Origin: Lachnospiraceae bacterium UBA5902 | GTDB lineage: Bacteria > Bacillota > Clostridia > Lachnospirales > Lachnospiraceae | Length of the DNA: 48,165 bases | Assembly: GCA_002431865.1 (NCBI GenBank) | Contig: DJEI01000033.1 | Coordinates: 1-48,165 of the forward strand | Direction: 5' to 3' | Shown here: positions 7,951-16,974 of the stretch, piece by piece | Position numbering within the stretch: the stretch's first letter is position 1 | Layout of the letters: each line of letters begins with the position of its first letter | Made by a program: the position numbers and the translations under genes | Notes under the pieces: model-generated | Told to the model about the DNA's origin: nothing | Seen by the model: the letters and a program-made list of their open reading frames with translations, nothing else | Databases searched by the model: none

Positions 7951-8619
7951 ATGGATATTGTAAAGATGGAACATGTCACGAAGATATATGGAAGCGGAGA
8001 CACACGGGTTTGGGCACTCGACGATGTGAATCTGACTGTGCAAAAAGGAGAAAGTCTGGCAGTGGTCGGAGCGTCCGGCTCCGGCAAGTCCACACTGCTG
8101 CATGTAATGGGCGGCGTCGACACGGTTACGAGCGGAAAGGTAATCGTGGACGACCGGGATATCACGACATTGAAGGATGAGGAAATGTCAGTGTTCCGCC
8201 GGAGAAAGATTGGATTTGTATTTCAGTCGTATCATCTGATTCCGGTACTGACCGTGGAAGAGAATATTCAGATGCCGATTCTGTTAGACCACAAGAAGCC
8301 GGATCGGGAATACATCGATCATATCATTGAAATGCTCGGCTTGAAGGACAGACGGAAGCATCTGCCGAATCAGTTGTCCGGTGGACAGCAGCAGCGTGCA
8401 GCAATCGCAAGGGCACTTGCAAACCGTCCGTCTCTGATTCTTGCGGATGAGCCAACTGGCGCGCTTGATTCCACAAATGGAAATGAAGTTATGGCGTTGC
8501 TGCAGGATTCTGTAAAGAAGCTGAATCAGACACTTGTGCTGATCACACATAATATCGATCTTGCCAGAGAGGCAGACCGCATCGTACGCATTACGGATGG
8601 TAAGCTGACTGAGGAGTAA
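7951..8619 (+). CDS. ABC transporter ATP-binding protein (LolD/MacB type)
   Basis: A 222-residue ABC ATPase with all motifs: Walker A GASGSGKST (residues 40-48), a Q-loop in FVFQSYHLIP, signature LSGGQQQR, Walker B LILADEPTGALD and the H-loop ITHNID. The LIPVLTVEENIQMP segment and short length are typical of the LolD/MacB/FtsE branch that partners FtsX-like permeases. The ATG at 7951 follows AGGAGGG. It lies between two permease genes (5424 and 9743), so it probably energises both. It is separated from the first permease by a 62-bp tandem repeat, which might affect relative expression. Confidence 0.93.
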   Translation: MDIVKMEHVTKIYGSGDTRVWALDDVNLTVQKGESLAVVGASGSGKSTLLHVMGGVDTVTSGKVIVDDRDITTLKDEEMSVFRRRKIGFVFQSYHLIPVLTVEENIQMPILLDHKKPDREYIDHIIEMLGLKDRRKHLPNQLSGGQQQRAAIARALANRPSLILADEPTGALDSTNGNEVMALLQDSVKKLNQTLVLITHNIDLAREADRIVRITDGKLTEE

Positions 8620-8779
8620 GAAGTTATTAGAAAGCGGAACTCAAGTAAGTGGAAAAATTAAGAACTGTCTAAAAGAAAACAGGATGATGTCTCGATCAAA
8701 TAAATGTTGGGAAGAAAATGTATATGTGGAACTGCAAAGATACAAGAAAGAGAGCAAAACAGAAATTAAAGGAGAGGGA

Positions 8780-9724
8780 ATGATGATAAATAAGTACAGA
8801 TGGAAACATCAACATAGAAAGCATCAATTACGGAAGATGATACTTGCGCTGTTGATGATCGTCAGCATAGTCGCAAACGTATGTCCGTATTCCGCACAGG
8901 CAGCGACACCGAAAGTGCTGGTTTCCAATTACAAAGTATCCGCAACGACAATCTATTCCGGAGATCGTTTTGATCTGACTCTGGAGATTCAGAACACATC
9001 CAAGAATAAAGTCAGAAACATGAAGGTGACAGTCGCTTCGGAAAGTGGCGAGATCATCCCGATATCCGGAACCGGAAGTGCTTATGTGGCAGAGATTGCC
9101 GGAAATGAGACGAGCGAGCAGACATTTTCCATGCAGGCGGCAGCAGGACTAGCAGAGAAGACCTACAAGCTTTCGGTGAAGATGGCGTATGAGAATACTT
9201 CCGGTGAGGCGTTTGAGATGGAGGATACATTGTATCTGCCTGTGTATCTGAAGCAGCGCGTATCTGTGACAGATATCATGACAGACGATGCGAAAGTTGG
9301 TGACGATGTGGAGATTGCGGCGCAGGTCAACAACCTCGGCGAAGGTATGCTCTACAATGTAAATGCCCGCGTGGAAGGAAAACACGTGGAAAAACAGGAA
9401 ACCTACATCGGAAATATCGATACAGGAAAAAGCGGGAACATAGACCTTCTGGCAAAGGCAGTCGCAGTGACGGATTTTGATGAAAATGCCAGACCGGAGG
9501 ATTGGATCATCGTGACCTATGAAGACCGGAATGGAAGTAAGCACGAAGAAAAAGCGGACGTCTCTTTCTATATTGAGACAGTCGATTACGAAGATCTGGA
9601 AGTTTTAAAGGAAGCACCGGAGAAAACCGGTCCTGCAACATGGCAGATCATACTGATCTGCGTCTGCGTACTTGCAGTCGGTGTATTCGCTGGTGTAACT
9701 ATCAATAAAAAGCGTTCAAGATAA
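8780..9724 (+). CDS. secreted, membrane-anchored Ig-like (CARDB-type) protein of the ABC module
   Basis: A 314-residue exported protein. It has a basic N terminus, a hydrophobic signal segment ending near AQAA, two tandem beta-rich domains (about residues 45-150 and 155-280) resembling CARDB/COG1361-type Ig folds (SGDRFDLTLEIQN; VGDDVEIAAQVNN), and a C-terminal membrane helix (IILICVCVLAVGVFAGV) followed by KKRSR. It should face outward, anchored at the C terminus. The start is one of two adjacent ATGs (8780, 8783) behind GGAGAGGG. Lying between the ATPase and the second permease, it could act as an extracytoplasmic adaptor; that is inference. Confidence 0.75.
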   Translation: MMINKYRWKHQHRKHQLRKMILALLMIVSIVANVCPYSAQAATPKVLVSNYKVSATTIYSGDRFDLTLEIQNTSKNKVRNMKVTVASESGEIIPISGTGSAYVAEIAGNETSEQTFSMQAAAGLAEKTYKLSVKMAYENTSGEAFEMEDTLYLPVYLKQRVSVTDIMTDDAKVGDDVEIAAQVNNLGEGMLYNVNARVEGKHVEKQETYIGNIDTGKSGNIDLLAKAVAVTDFDENARPEDWIIVTYEDRNGSKHEEKADVSFYIETVDYEDLEVLKEAPEKTGPATWQIILICVCVLAVGVFAGVTINKKRSR

Positions 9725-9742
9725 GGTGAAATGGAGGAATCC

Positions 9743-11026
9743 ATGAAATTTATCATGCATTTAACAATTCAAAATATCATGCGCAGAAGAGCACGGACGA
9801 TTCTGACCCTCCTCGGTGTGATGATTGGCGTGGTAGCCGTTGTCTCCCTGCTATCGCTCGGAATGGGCGTGAAGCAGGAGCTCCTGCAGGGCTATGGCGA
9901 CGATGCCTCGATTCGTCAGATTACTGTGCAGACGCCGGAAAACAACCAGAACAAGAAAATGCTGCTGACTGATCATACTTTGGAGAAGCTGAAGAAGCTC
10001 GACAAGGTAGCAAATGTTTATCCGCGCTATGAAGTTTTTGCGAATATTCAGGTTGGACAATACATGGCTTATACGAATCTGGTCGGCATCCCTTCAGAGC
10101 AGTTAGCTGCAATCGCGCTGACGGATACATCCAGCCTGTCGGAGCATGCCCGGAAACCGGAGATGGTAATCGGAAATGCGATGGGATATATGTTCTTCCA
10201 TGATAACACTATGACCAGCTATCAGGATAGCGATGGAGACTTGAATAAGTGGGTCGGAGAGAAGGCAAAGGTCTCACTTGGACTTGGCGAAAATGAGATC
10301 ATAGACCGCCTGACAATAGCAGGTGTGATGCAGGGCGATGCGGATGCATTCAGCGAGCAGTCCCAGACAGTGTATTGTGATCTGGATGTGCTGTGTTCCT
10401 ATCTGAAGAAGCATGCAGCGCAGGAAGGTGTCGTGCTTGGACAGCCGGTCGACAAGAACGGAAATGCATACACTTCGTGGGTGCACTCAAGCGTGGTTGT
10501 CGAAGCTGGCAAGATGGAAGACGTTGGGTTCGTTGTGAAGAAATTACAGGATATGGGATATCAGACAACGAATATGAAGGAATACCGGGATACTGCGATG
10601 CGTACCGTGCGGATGCTGGAGCTGCTGTTAGGAGGCATCGGACTCATTTCCTTCCTCGTTGCGGCAATCGGTATCAGCAACACAATGACAACTGCCGTTT
10701 ATGACCGGGTTGCCGAGATCGGAACCTTAAAGGTGCTTGGCTGTGAGAAGCGCGAATTGATGGCAATGATCCTGTTGGAAGCAGGAATTTATGGACTTGT
10801 CGGAGGTGCGTGTGGCGTGCTGTTATCGCTGCTATTTGGAAAGATTATCAACCGGATTGCGGTATCTGCATTGCTTTTAGAAGCAGGAACGAAGATTGCT
10901 GTGATCACGCCGAAGCTTGCGCTATCAGCAGTCGGAATGGCGATGCTGCTTGGAACGATTGCAGGTTATTTCCCATCACGATGGGCGGCAAAGCTTTCAC
11001 CGCTTACGGCGATGCGAAGAGATTAA
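9743..11026 (+). CDS. MacB-like ABC transporter permease
   Basis: A 427-residue permease with the MacB/FtsX architecture. It has an N-terminal membrane helix with the RRARTILTLLGVMIGVVAVV signature, a periplasmic-core-like domain (about residues 45-280) and three C-terminal helices (LLLGGIGLISFLVAAIGISN; LLEAGIYGLVGGACGVLLSL; the last near the end) with the SPLTAMR tail. The ATG at 9743 is preferred over 9731 because GGAGG (9733-9737) sits five bases before it. The upstream gene ends 18 bases earlier. With the ATPase it makes a second exporter complex or a heteromeric one with the 740-residue permease. Confidence 0.88.
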   Translation: MKFIMHLTIQNIMRRRARTILTLLGVMIGVVAVVSLLSLGMGVKQELLQGYGDDASIRQITVQTPENNQNKKMLLTDHTLEKLKKLDKVANVYPRYEVFANIQVGQYMAYTNLVGIPSEQLAAIALTDTSSLSEHARKPEMVIGNAMGYMFFHDNTMTSYQDSDGDLNKWVGEKAKVSLGLGENEIIDRLTIAGVMQGDADAFSEQSQTVYCDLDVLCSYLKKHAAQEGVVLGQPVDKNGNAYTSWVHSSVVVEAGKMEDVGFVVKKLQDMGYQTTNMKEYRDTAMRTVRMLELLLGGIGLISFLVAAIGISNTMTTAVYDRVAEIGTLKVLGCEKRELMAMILLEAGIYGLVGGACGVLLSLLFGKIINRIAVSALLLEAGTKIAVITPKLALSAVGMAMLLGTIAGYFPSRWAAKLSPLTAMRRD

Positions 11027-11114
11027 TAAGAAATGTGACGTATCATCTGAAATGGCGGTGCGTCTTTTTCATATTGATGATATAATGAGTGTAAAAGAAC
11101 CATAGGGAGCTTGC

Positions 11115-11149
11115 TCACTTTTGGCGAAGTGATTGGGTGATGAAATCAC
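11115..11149. other. pair of small hairpins upstream of the response regulator
   Basis: TCACTT (11115-11120) pairs with AAGTGA (11127-11132), and GTGAT (11137-11141) pairs with ATCAC (11145-11149) across a GAA triloop. They lie between the second permease and the response regulator, after a TATAAT at 11081, so they would be in the leader. They could be a small repeated palindrome or a leader RNA structure. Confidence 0.5.
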
Positions 11150-11198
11150 GAAATAATAAGCGTAAGAATACCAAGTTATATAGAAGGAATCGGGGATT

Positions 11199-11888
11199 AT
11201 GGCACATAAGATATTGATGGTGGAGGACGATTTCGCCCTCGCAATGGGAACGGAATATGCGCTTACTTCGGAAGGCTATGCGGTGGCTGCCGCGGGAAAT
11301 CTGGCACAGGCGCGTGAGAAATTCGACGATAGCATTGACCTTGTGTTGTTGGATGTGATGCTGCCGGATGGAACCGGATTTGAGTTTTGCAAGGAACTTC
11401 GGGAGAAGAACAGCGATGTCCCGATTATATTTCTGACGGCGGTTGCAGAGGAAGCAAATATTGTTCAAGGGCTGGAGCTTGGGGCGGATGATTATGTGAC
11501 GAAACCGTATCGTGTGAAGGAATTGCTGGCGCGGGCAGCAGTGAATATTCGGCGTTATACGCAGGCACGGCAGACGAGCCAGGAAAATAGCAGTCGTGTC
11601 ATAACGTTTGGAAATACAACCTTCGACGGCGAAGCATTTGTGCTGACACAGCATGGAGAGAAGCTTGATTGTACGACGAGCGAGCTGCGTTTGCTGCGGT
11701 TTTTATTGCAGCATCGTGGACAGGTGATCAGTCGGAGTGCGATTATGGAACAGCTCTATGATATTGATGGAGAGTTTTTCGAGGACAATACACTTTCGGT
11801 CTATATTAAGCGGCTTCGGCAGAAGCTGGGCGAGGATGGTACATACATTGAGACAGTACGTGGAATGGGATACCGGTTCCGAAAGTGA
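11199..11888 (+). CDS. OmpR/PhoB-type response regulator
   Basis: A 229-residue response regulator. The receiver has the acidic pair EDD (residues 9-11), the phospho-acceptor Asp52 in LVLLDVMLPDG, the conserved Thr in FLTAVAEE and Lys in VTKPYR. The C-terminal winged helix (about residues 130-227) has the typical TTSELRLLRFLLQHRGQVISR start and VYIKRLRQKL recognition helix. Its last bases overlap the GTG start of the histidine kinase, so the two are translationally coupled. Placement directly after the ABC module suggests it controls that exporter. Confidence 0.93.
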   Translation: MAHKILMVEDDFALAMGTEYALTSEGYAVAAAGNLAQAREKFDDSIDLVLLDVMLPDGTGFEFCKELREKNSDVPIIFLTAVAEEANIVQGLELGADDYVTKPYRVKELLARAAVNIRRYTQARQTSQENSSRVITFGNTTFDGEAFVLTQHGEKLDCTTSELRLLRFLLQHRGQVISRSAIMEQLYDIDGEFFEDNTLSVYIKRLRQKLGEDGTYIETVRGMGYRFRK

Positions 11889-13009
11889 TTGAGCATACAT
11901 ATGGTGTAGGAGATTACTTTTGGATAGAAACTGTAAAAATAGTGTGGAAACGTATTGCTGATGAATTAGACATGCAGGTGAAAAGTTACGAATTACAACA
12001 ATTTCATAAGCGATTTTTCTTATATAGCGGTATCGCATACAGCATATACGCCGTTTTTGCTGTGCTTGTTCTGTGGCTGCGTGGCTGGCAGTTATGGGCG
12101 ACGCTGTTACTTGGCTGTCTGCTGCTTGGAAGTGCTTACGTGGCGGGGCGGCGTTCAGTCAGCAATATGAGTCGGGAGCTGCGGGCAATCGTCGATATTA
12201 TGAATCAGATTCTCGAAGCACCGGAACAGGTTCCGGCAGAGCCATATAAGCAAGGCGAGCTTGGAGAACTATATACGAATCTGTACAAGCTGGTGCAGGC
12301 GTTAAAGGAGAGCAACCGCAAGGAGCAGGAGGAGAAAATCTTTTTGCGGGATATCATGTCAGATATTTCACATCAGTTGAAAACACCGCTTGCGTCGCTC
12401 ACGGTATTTCTGGATCTTTTATATGATGGACGTGTGCCAGATATCGACAAGCAGAAGCAGATGCTTTTGGAATCAAAAAATCAGGTCAGCCGTATGGAGT
12501 GGATGGTATTGTCCATGCTGAAGCTTGCGCGTATCGAGGCGGGCGCCATCCAGTTTGAGAAGCATCCATGCAGCCTATATGCACTCGTGGCACAAGCAAA
12601 GGAGAGCGTGGCATATCTGACGGAGAAACGCGGGCAGCAGATTGACGTGCAGATCGACGAGAAACAGATGCTCGTCTGCGACGGAGACTGGCTGACCGAA
12701 GCAATCATTAACTTACTGAAAAATGCATCCGACTATTCCGGCGAGCAGACAACGATTCATATCTGGACCGAAGACAATCCGATGTACACGCGCATTTATG
12801 TGAAAGATGAGGGCTGCGGCATCGCGGAGTCCGAACTTAAAAATATATTCAAACGCTTCTATCGAATCAACAAAGAGGTCAATCCGAACAGTGTTGGAAT
12901 CGGTCTTTCCCTGACGAAATCCATCGTTGAGGGCATGGGCGGTAAAATCTCGGTACGAAGCGAGCTTGGCAGTTATACGCAGTTTATTTTAACGCTTGTG
13001 CATACATAA
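11885..13009 (+). CDS. sensor histidine kinase with minimal extracellular loop
   Basis: A 374-residue kinase. Two membrane helices (about residues 47-65 and 71-88) are joined by only a few residues (RGWQL), the layout of intramembrane-sensing kinases that monitor a partner transporter, as in Bce-type peptide-antibiotic systems. The HisKA motif is SDISHQLKTPLASL with His163; ATPase motifs include the N-box LLKNASDYS, DEGCGI and GIGLSLTKSI. The GTG at 11885 overlaps the response-regulator stop. It lacks a strong ribosome-binding site, and an internal ATG at 11972 (before QVKSYE) is a possible alternative start. Confidence 0.9.
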   Translation: MIEHTYGVGDYFWIETVKIVWKRIADELDMQVKSYELQQFHKRFFLYSGIAYSIYAVFAVLVLWLRGWQLWATLLLGCLLLGSAYVAGRRSVSNMSRELRAIVDIMNQILEAPEQVPAEPYKQGELGELYTNLYKLVQALKESNRKEQEEKIFLRDIMSDISHQLKTPLASLTVFLDLLYDGRVPDIDKQKQMLLESKNQVSRMEWMVLSMLKLARIEAGAIQFEKHPCSLYALVAQAKESVAYLTEKRGQQIDVQIDEKQMLVCDGDWLTEAIINLLKNASDYSGEQTTIHIWTEDNPMYTRIYVKDEGCGIAESELKNIFKRFYRINKEVNPNSVGIGLSLTKSIVEGMGGKISVRSELGSYTQFILTLVHT

Positions 13010-13267
13010 ATATATTCGTGGGCATGTAGTTATTTTTCTCCACAAAAAATACTTGCCATTTTTGCTATGCTATGTTACCTTAAATAAAAGCATTAGATTT
13101 CAAATTCTATTTTATGGGAAACCATATCTAATATTCTTAGAATCCAAGAACTTCGATGCTTTGAATTCACATTACAACATAAGCAGAGAGGAAATGGACT
13201 TTTGGGAATAAAGCATGGTTGTTTCCTCCTGCGCAGCGAGCAATACGCTCAGAAAAGGAGGAACAGC

Positions 13268-14236
13268 ATGGGTAGAAAAAGAGCAAAACATGCGATGAAA
13301 AAGGCAGCAAAGAGGGGAAATGCAGTAGAGGTATTGACTGCAAATCGGGAATATAAGGATACGGTGTTCCGAATGCTATTTTCGGATAAGAAGGAATTGC
13401 TATCCTTATATAATGCACTGAACGGTACGAATTATGAATCACCAGAAGATCTGGAGATTACAACTCTGAAAAATGCGATATACATGACGGCGAAAAATGA
13501 CATTTCGTGTGTAATTGATATGCGACTCAATCTGTATGAGCATCAGTCAACGGTAAATCCGAATATCCCGCTCAGAGATCTGGATTATGTGGCACGGACA
13601 TTTTCTCTGCTCTATAGAGATGATGATATTTATTCACCACGGATTATTCGGTTACCGAATCCAAAGTTCATCGTGTTTTATAATGGATTGGAGAAACAGC
13701 CGGCAAGACGCGAATATCGACTTTCCGATGCGTATGCAAATGCAGAGGAACATCCTAGCTTGGAGTTGATCGTCGTTCAGTTGAATATCAATCCGGGTTA
13801 TAACGATGAACTTCTTATAAGTTGTCCTACGTTGTGGGGCTATATGAAATTTGTGGAGAAAATTCGAGAAAATCAGAAAACAATGCCTCTTACAGAAGCC
13901 GTGACATGTGCGGTGAATGCCTGCATTCAAGAGGGCATATTGGCAGATTTCTTGAAGAAACATAAATCAGAGGTGATTGCTATGAGTTTATATGAATATG
14001 ATGAGAAAAAGCATGAGCGAACTATGATAGATATTGGACGGCAACAGGGAGAAACACGTAAATTAGTCAATCAGATTATAAAGAAAGTGCAAAAACAGAA
14101 GACTCTGGAAGAGATTGCGGAGGAGTTGGAGGAAGATACAGAAACGATTTCCCCTTTGTATGATGCGGTTATTCAATCAGCACCAGATTATAATATAGAA
14201 GCGATTATGGATGCAGTAGCAGGCATGCGGATTTAG
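13268..14236 (+). CDS. PD-(D/E)XK nuclease family protein (Rpn/transposase-like)
   Basis: A 322-residue member of the Rpn/'PD-(D/E)XK nuclease family transposase' group, abundant in Lachnospiraceae. The N terminus has the family's EYKDTVFRMLFSDKKELL block, LYNALNGTNY, and a nuclease-like core, CVIDMRLNLYEHQST, where the Asp and Glu-x-Gln would be active-site residues. LRDLDYVARTFS follows. The C terminus is a charged helical region (residues of about 255-320). The ATG at 13268 follows AAAAGGAGGAACAGC. These proteins are linked to recombination-promoting nucleases; no inverted terminal repeats were seen around it, so mobility is not shown. Confidence 0.8.
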   Translation: MGRKRAKHAMKKAAKRGNAVEVLTANREYKDTVFRMLFSDKKELLSLYNALNGTNYESPEDLEITTLKNAIYMTAKNDISCVIDMRLNLYEHQSTVNPNIPLRDLDYVARTFSLLYRDDDIYSPRIIRLPNPKFIVFYNGLEKQPARREYRLSDAYANAEEHPSLELIVVQLNINPGYNDELLISCPTLWGYMKFVEKIRENQKTMPLTEAVTCAVNACIQEGILADFLKKHKSEVIAMSLYEYDEKKHERTMIDIGRQQGETRKLVNQIIKKVQKQKTLEEIAEELEEDTETISPLYDAVIQSAPDYNIEAIMDAVAGMRI

Positions 14237-14318
14237 CAGAAAACAATTGAGTTATTCCGATCAAAGTGTTACACTCATAGAGAAATATTGCTGAAAAGCA
14301 AATAAATGAGGTGAAGAT

Positions 14319-14630
14319 ATGGAACAGACAGGCGGAAAGTGGATGTCTCTGATCGGGGCATACATGATTGTAAAAGGAATTGTTAATCTGATATTGGGAT
14401 TTTCAGTTGGAAATATTGTGACGTTGCTGATCAGTGGCGTGCTTGCATTTCTGATCATCAAGGGCGTGCCATATATGAATTATGTGACCGGCGCGTATCT
14501 GGCGCTGATGAGCGTGATACATATCATCCCGAATATTCAGGGACATCATTGGTTTTATCTGGCAGAGGGGATTATTGATCTGATTGCAGCAGTTGTGTTG
14601 TTTACAAGCGGAAGAACCAGGGAATCATAA
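14319..14630 (+). CDS. small integral membrane protein, unknown
   Basis: A 103-residue hydrophobic protein. Three or four membrane segments can be seen (about residues 8-28, 30-48, 52-70 and 80-97) with short loops. No functional motif was recognised. The ATG follows GAGGTGAAGAT and a convincing terminator follows the stop, so it looks like a real monocistronic gene rather than a chance open frame. It lies between the Rpn-family gene and an HD-domain hydrolase, and neither gives a clue to its role. Confidence 0.7.
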   Translation: MEQTGGKWMSLIGAYMIVKGIVNLILGFSVGNIVTLLISGVLAFLIIKGVPYMNYVTGAYLALMSVIHIIPNIQGHHWFYLAEGIIDLIAAVVLFTSGRTRES

Positions 14631-14639
14631 AGCAAAAAC

Positions 14640-14676
14640 AAAAACATGGAGGGAACGAAGGTCCAGCCATGTTTTT
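14640..14676 (+). terminator. rho-independent terminator after the small membrane protein
   Basis: AAAAACATGG (14640-14649) pairs perfectly with CCATGTTTTT (14667-14676). Confidence 0.85.
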
Positions 14677-14716
14677 CGTTTCTTTATAGTAATGCGTGTA
14701 AATTGTGCGTTCCTTG

Positions 14717-14722
14717 TATAAT
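14717..14722 (+). promoter_or_regulatory. -10 box before the HD-domain gene
   Basis: A perfect TATAAT lies 62 bases before the HD gene start and just after the preceding terminator. No good -35 box is visible. Confidence 0.45.
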
Positions 14723-14783
14723 AGAACCGATACCCTACATAGCATGAATTTATTTAATCAATATATAAAAAGGGAGCGAGAAA

Positions 14784-15374
14784 ATGAACAAACGATTGGA
14801 CAAACAGATGGATTTTATCCGGGAGATCGACAAGGAGAAATTCATCACCCGGATGACGAAGTTAACCGATGGAAAGCGGAGGGAAAATGATGCAGAACAC
14901 GCATGGCACATGGCGATCATGACGATCCTGCTTTCCGAATATGCAAATGAGAAGATAGACGTGCTGCGGACAGTTACGATGCTTCTTATCCACGATCTGG
15001 TGGAGATTGATGCAGGCGATACTTACGCCTACGACGAGGAAGGCAAGAAGACGCAGGAAGCGCGGGAGAAGAAAGCGGCAGACCGCATCTACAACCTGCT
15101 TCCGGAGGATCAGGCGAAGAAGCTGTATGATATCTGGTTGGAGTTTGAGGCAAAGGAGACGCCGGAAGCGAAGTTCGCGCGGGCAATGGACAACCTGCAG
15201 CCGATGATGCTCACCGCAAGTACGGGCGGCTTTGACTGGAAAGACCGGGGCGTGCGTGCGGAGCAGGTAATGAAGCGCAACGAGATTACGCCGGAAGGGT
15301 CGAAGACGCTGTGGGACTATGCGTACGAGAATTTCCTGAAGCCGAATATCGAGAACGGGAATCTGCAATCGTGA
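14784..15374 (+). CDS. HD-domain hydrolase (YfbR-like 5'-nucleotidase type)
   Basis: A 196-residue HD-superfamily protein. The metal-site pattern is intact: RRENDAEHAWHMA (first His pair), LLIHDLVEIDAGD (the HD dyad followed by Glu and Asp) and a later ARAMDNLQP Asp. This layout is that of the YfbR/5'-deoxynucleotidase-like branch, which acts on small nucleotides, although many relatives are uncharacterised. The ATG follows AGGGAGCGAG. It appears to be transcribed from its own promoter (-10 at 14717) and is followed 84 bases later by a MATE exporter gene. Confidence 0.85.
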   Translation: MNKRLDKQMDFIREIDKEKFITRMTKLTDGKRRENDAEHAWHMAIMTILLSEYANEKIDVLRTVTMLLIHDLVEIDAGDTYAYDEEGKKTQEAREKKAADRIYNLLPEDQAKKLYDIWLEFEAKETPEAKFARAMDNLQPMMLTASTGGFDWKDRGVRAEQVMKRNEITPEGSKTLWDYAYENFLKPNIENGNLQS

Positions 15375-15458
15375 CAGCATGAGAATCAAAATGTGCATGA
15401 GATATGACTATCAGAGAAAAAAATAGCGAATTACGAGATATAATGGAGGCGAAACATC

Positions 15459-16853
15459 GTGTCCGGAGAGACGAAAAGTAAGAAAAAATATGAGATCGAT
15501 ATGTGCAACGGTGCCATCCTGCCGAAGCTGCTGGCGTTTACGCTGCCACTGATGTGTTCGAGTGTGTTACAGCTTTTGTTCAACGCGGCAGATATCATTG
15601 TTGTTGGAAACTTTGCGGGTGATACCGCACTTGCGGCAGTCGGAAGCAACACGGCACTCATCAATCTGTTGACGAACTTTTTCCTTGGACTGTCGATTGG
15701 TGCAAATGTACTGGTTGCGCGGTTCTATGGTGCGAAGGCGGAGGAAGATGTCAGCGATACGGTACACACGGCGATGCTTCTGAGCGTTTTCAGCGGTATT
15801 ATTCTGACTGTGGTCGGTTGTATTGGAGCGAGACAGATCCTGATCTGGATGCAGACACCGGAGGATGTACTTCCGCTTGCGACAACCTATCTGCGCATTT
15901 ATTTTATAGGTATGACATCGATGATGATATACAACTTCGGCAGTGCCATCCTGCGTGCAGTCGGAGATACGAAACGACCACTGTATTACCTGTCGGCGGC
16001 AGGCGCTATCAATATTGGACTGAACCTGCTTTTTGTAATTGTGTTCCGTATGAGCGTGGCAGGTGTTGCACTTGCGACGGTTATCTCCGAGACGATTTCT
16101 GCCAGTCTGGTCATCCGCTGCATGATGAAAGAAAAGGGTAGTATCCGTCTCACACCGTCGAAGCTTCGGATTCATCCGAAGCGGTTTGCAGAGATTCTGC
16201 GTATCGGACTCCCGGCAAGCCTGCAGGGTGTGATCTTTGCCATATCAAATGTCATTATCCAGTCGTCCGTCAATTCCTTTGGTTCGACGGTCGTTGCCGG
16301 GAATTCTGCAGCAAGCAATATCGAGGGCTTTGTGTATGTGTCGATGAACTCATTTTATCAGGGCACGATCAGCTTCACGAGCCAGAATGTCGGCGCGGGC
16401 AAATACGAGCGTGTGAATAAGATTTTATTTACTGCACAGGCGTGTGTGATCGTGACCGGTCTGGTACTTGGCAATCTAGCAGTATTCTTCGGAACGGATC
16501 TGCTTGGATTTTATACGAGGAGTGCGGCGGTAAAAGTGGCTGGCATGAATCGATTAAAGATTATATGTACAGTCTATGCGCTGTGTGGTATTATGGATGT
16601 CATGGTTGGCTCGCTGCGGGGACTTGGATATTCCGTGATGCCGACGATCGTATCGCTGATTGGCGCATGCGGACTCCGGCTGTTGTGGATATTTACATTT
16701 TTCCGTATGTACGAACGGTTCCATACGCCGCAGTCACTGTATCTGACGTATCCGGTAAGCTGGATCATCACAATCTGCGCACACGTGGTCTGCCTTGTGA
16801 TTGTGCGTCGTAGGATAAGCAGACGGTTGAAGACACAGAGCGTGGCACAGTAA
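15459..16853 (+). CDS. MATE-family multidrug/cation antiporter
   Basis: A 464-residue membrane protein with about twelve hydrophobic helices in two homologous halves, as expected of MATE exporters. The N-terminal half has LPKLLAFTLPLMCSSVLQLL and NAADIIVVGNFAGDTALAAV; the second half repeats this pattern around GLPASLQGVIFAISNVIIQ. These transporters use a sodium or proton gradient to expel organic cations. The start is a GTG at 15459 with GGAGG nine bases upstream. A TATAAT directly before the ribosome-binding site is too close to be its promoter. Substrate unknown. Confidence 0.92.
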   Translation: MSGETKSKKKYEIDMCNGAILPKLLAFTLPLMCSSVLQLLFNAADIIVVGNFAGDTALAAVGSNTALINLLTNFFLGLSIGANVLVARFYGAKAEEDVSDTVHTAMLLSVFSGIILTVVGCIGARQILIWMQTPEDVLPLATTYLRIYFIGMTSMMIYNFGSAILRAVGDTKRPLYYLSAAGAINIGLNLLFVIVFRMSVAGVALATVISETISASLVIRCMMKEKGSIRLTPSKLRIHPKRFAEILRIGLPASLQGVIFAISNVIIQSSVNSFGSTVVAGNSAASNIEGFVYVSMNSFYQGTISFTSQNVGAGKYERVNKILFTAQACVIVTGLVLGNLAVFFGTDLLGFYTRSAAVKVAGMNRLKIICTVYALCGIMDVMVGSLRGLGYSVMPTIVSLIGACGLRLLWIFTFFRMYERFHTPQSLYLTYPVSWIITICAHVVCLVIVRRRISRRLKTQSVAQ

Positions 16854-16974
16854 TGCATAAACATATTTGGCATGTGGTATTCGATGATGCAGATAATGCG
16901 GAGGGTACATGTGTATGCAGAAAATATTTCTGGGAATAAATAAGATATAAATTTCAATATAAAGGAGACTTACG

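Noticed and set aside
12996..13211. 71-codon frame after the histidine kinase
   Set aside because: Overlaps the kinase end, has no ribosome-binding site and odd composition; the 258-base gap shows no other feature.
13268..14236. Mobile element boundaries around the Rpn-family gene
   Set aside because: No terminal inverted repeats or target duplications were seen; it is listed only as a gene.
15438..15443. TATAAT directly before the MATE gene as a promoter
   Set aside because: It touches the ribosome-binding site, so a transcript starting from it would lack that site.
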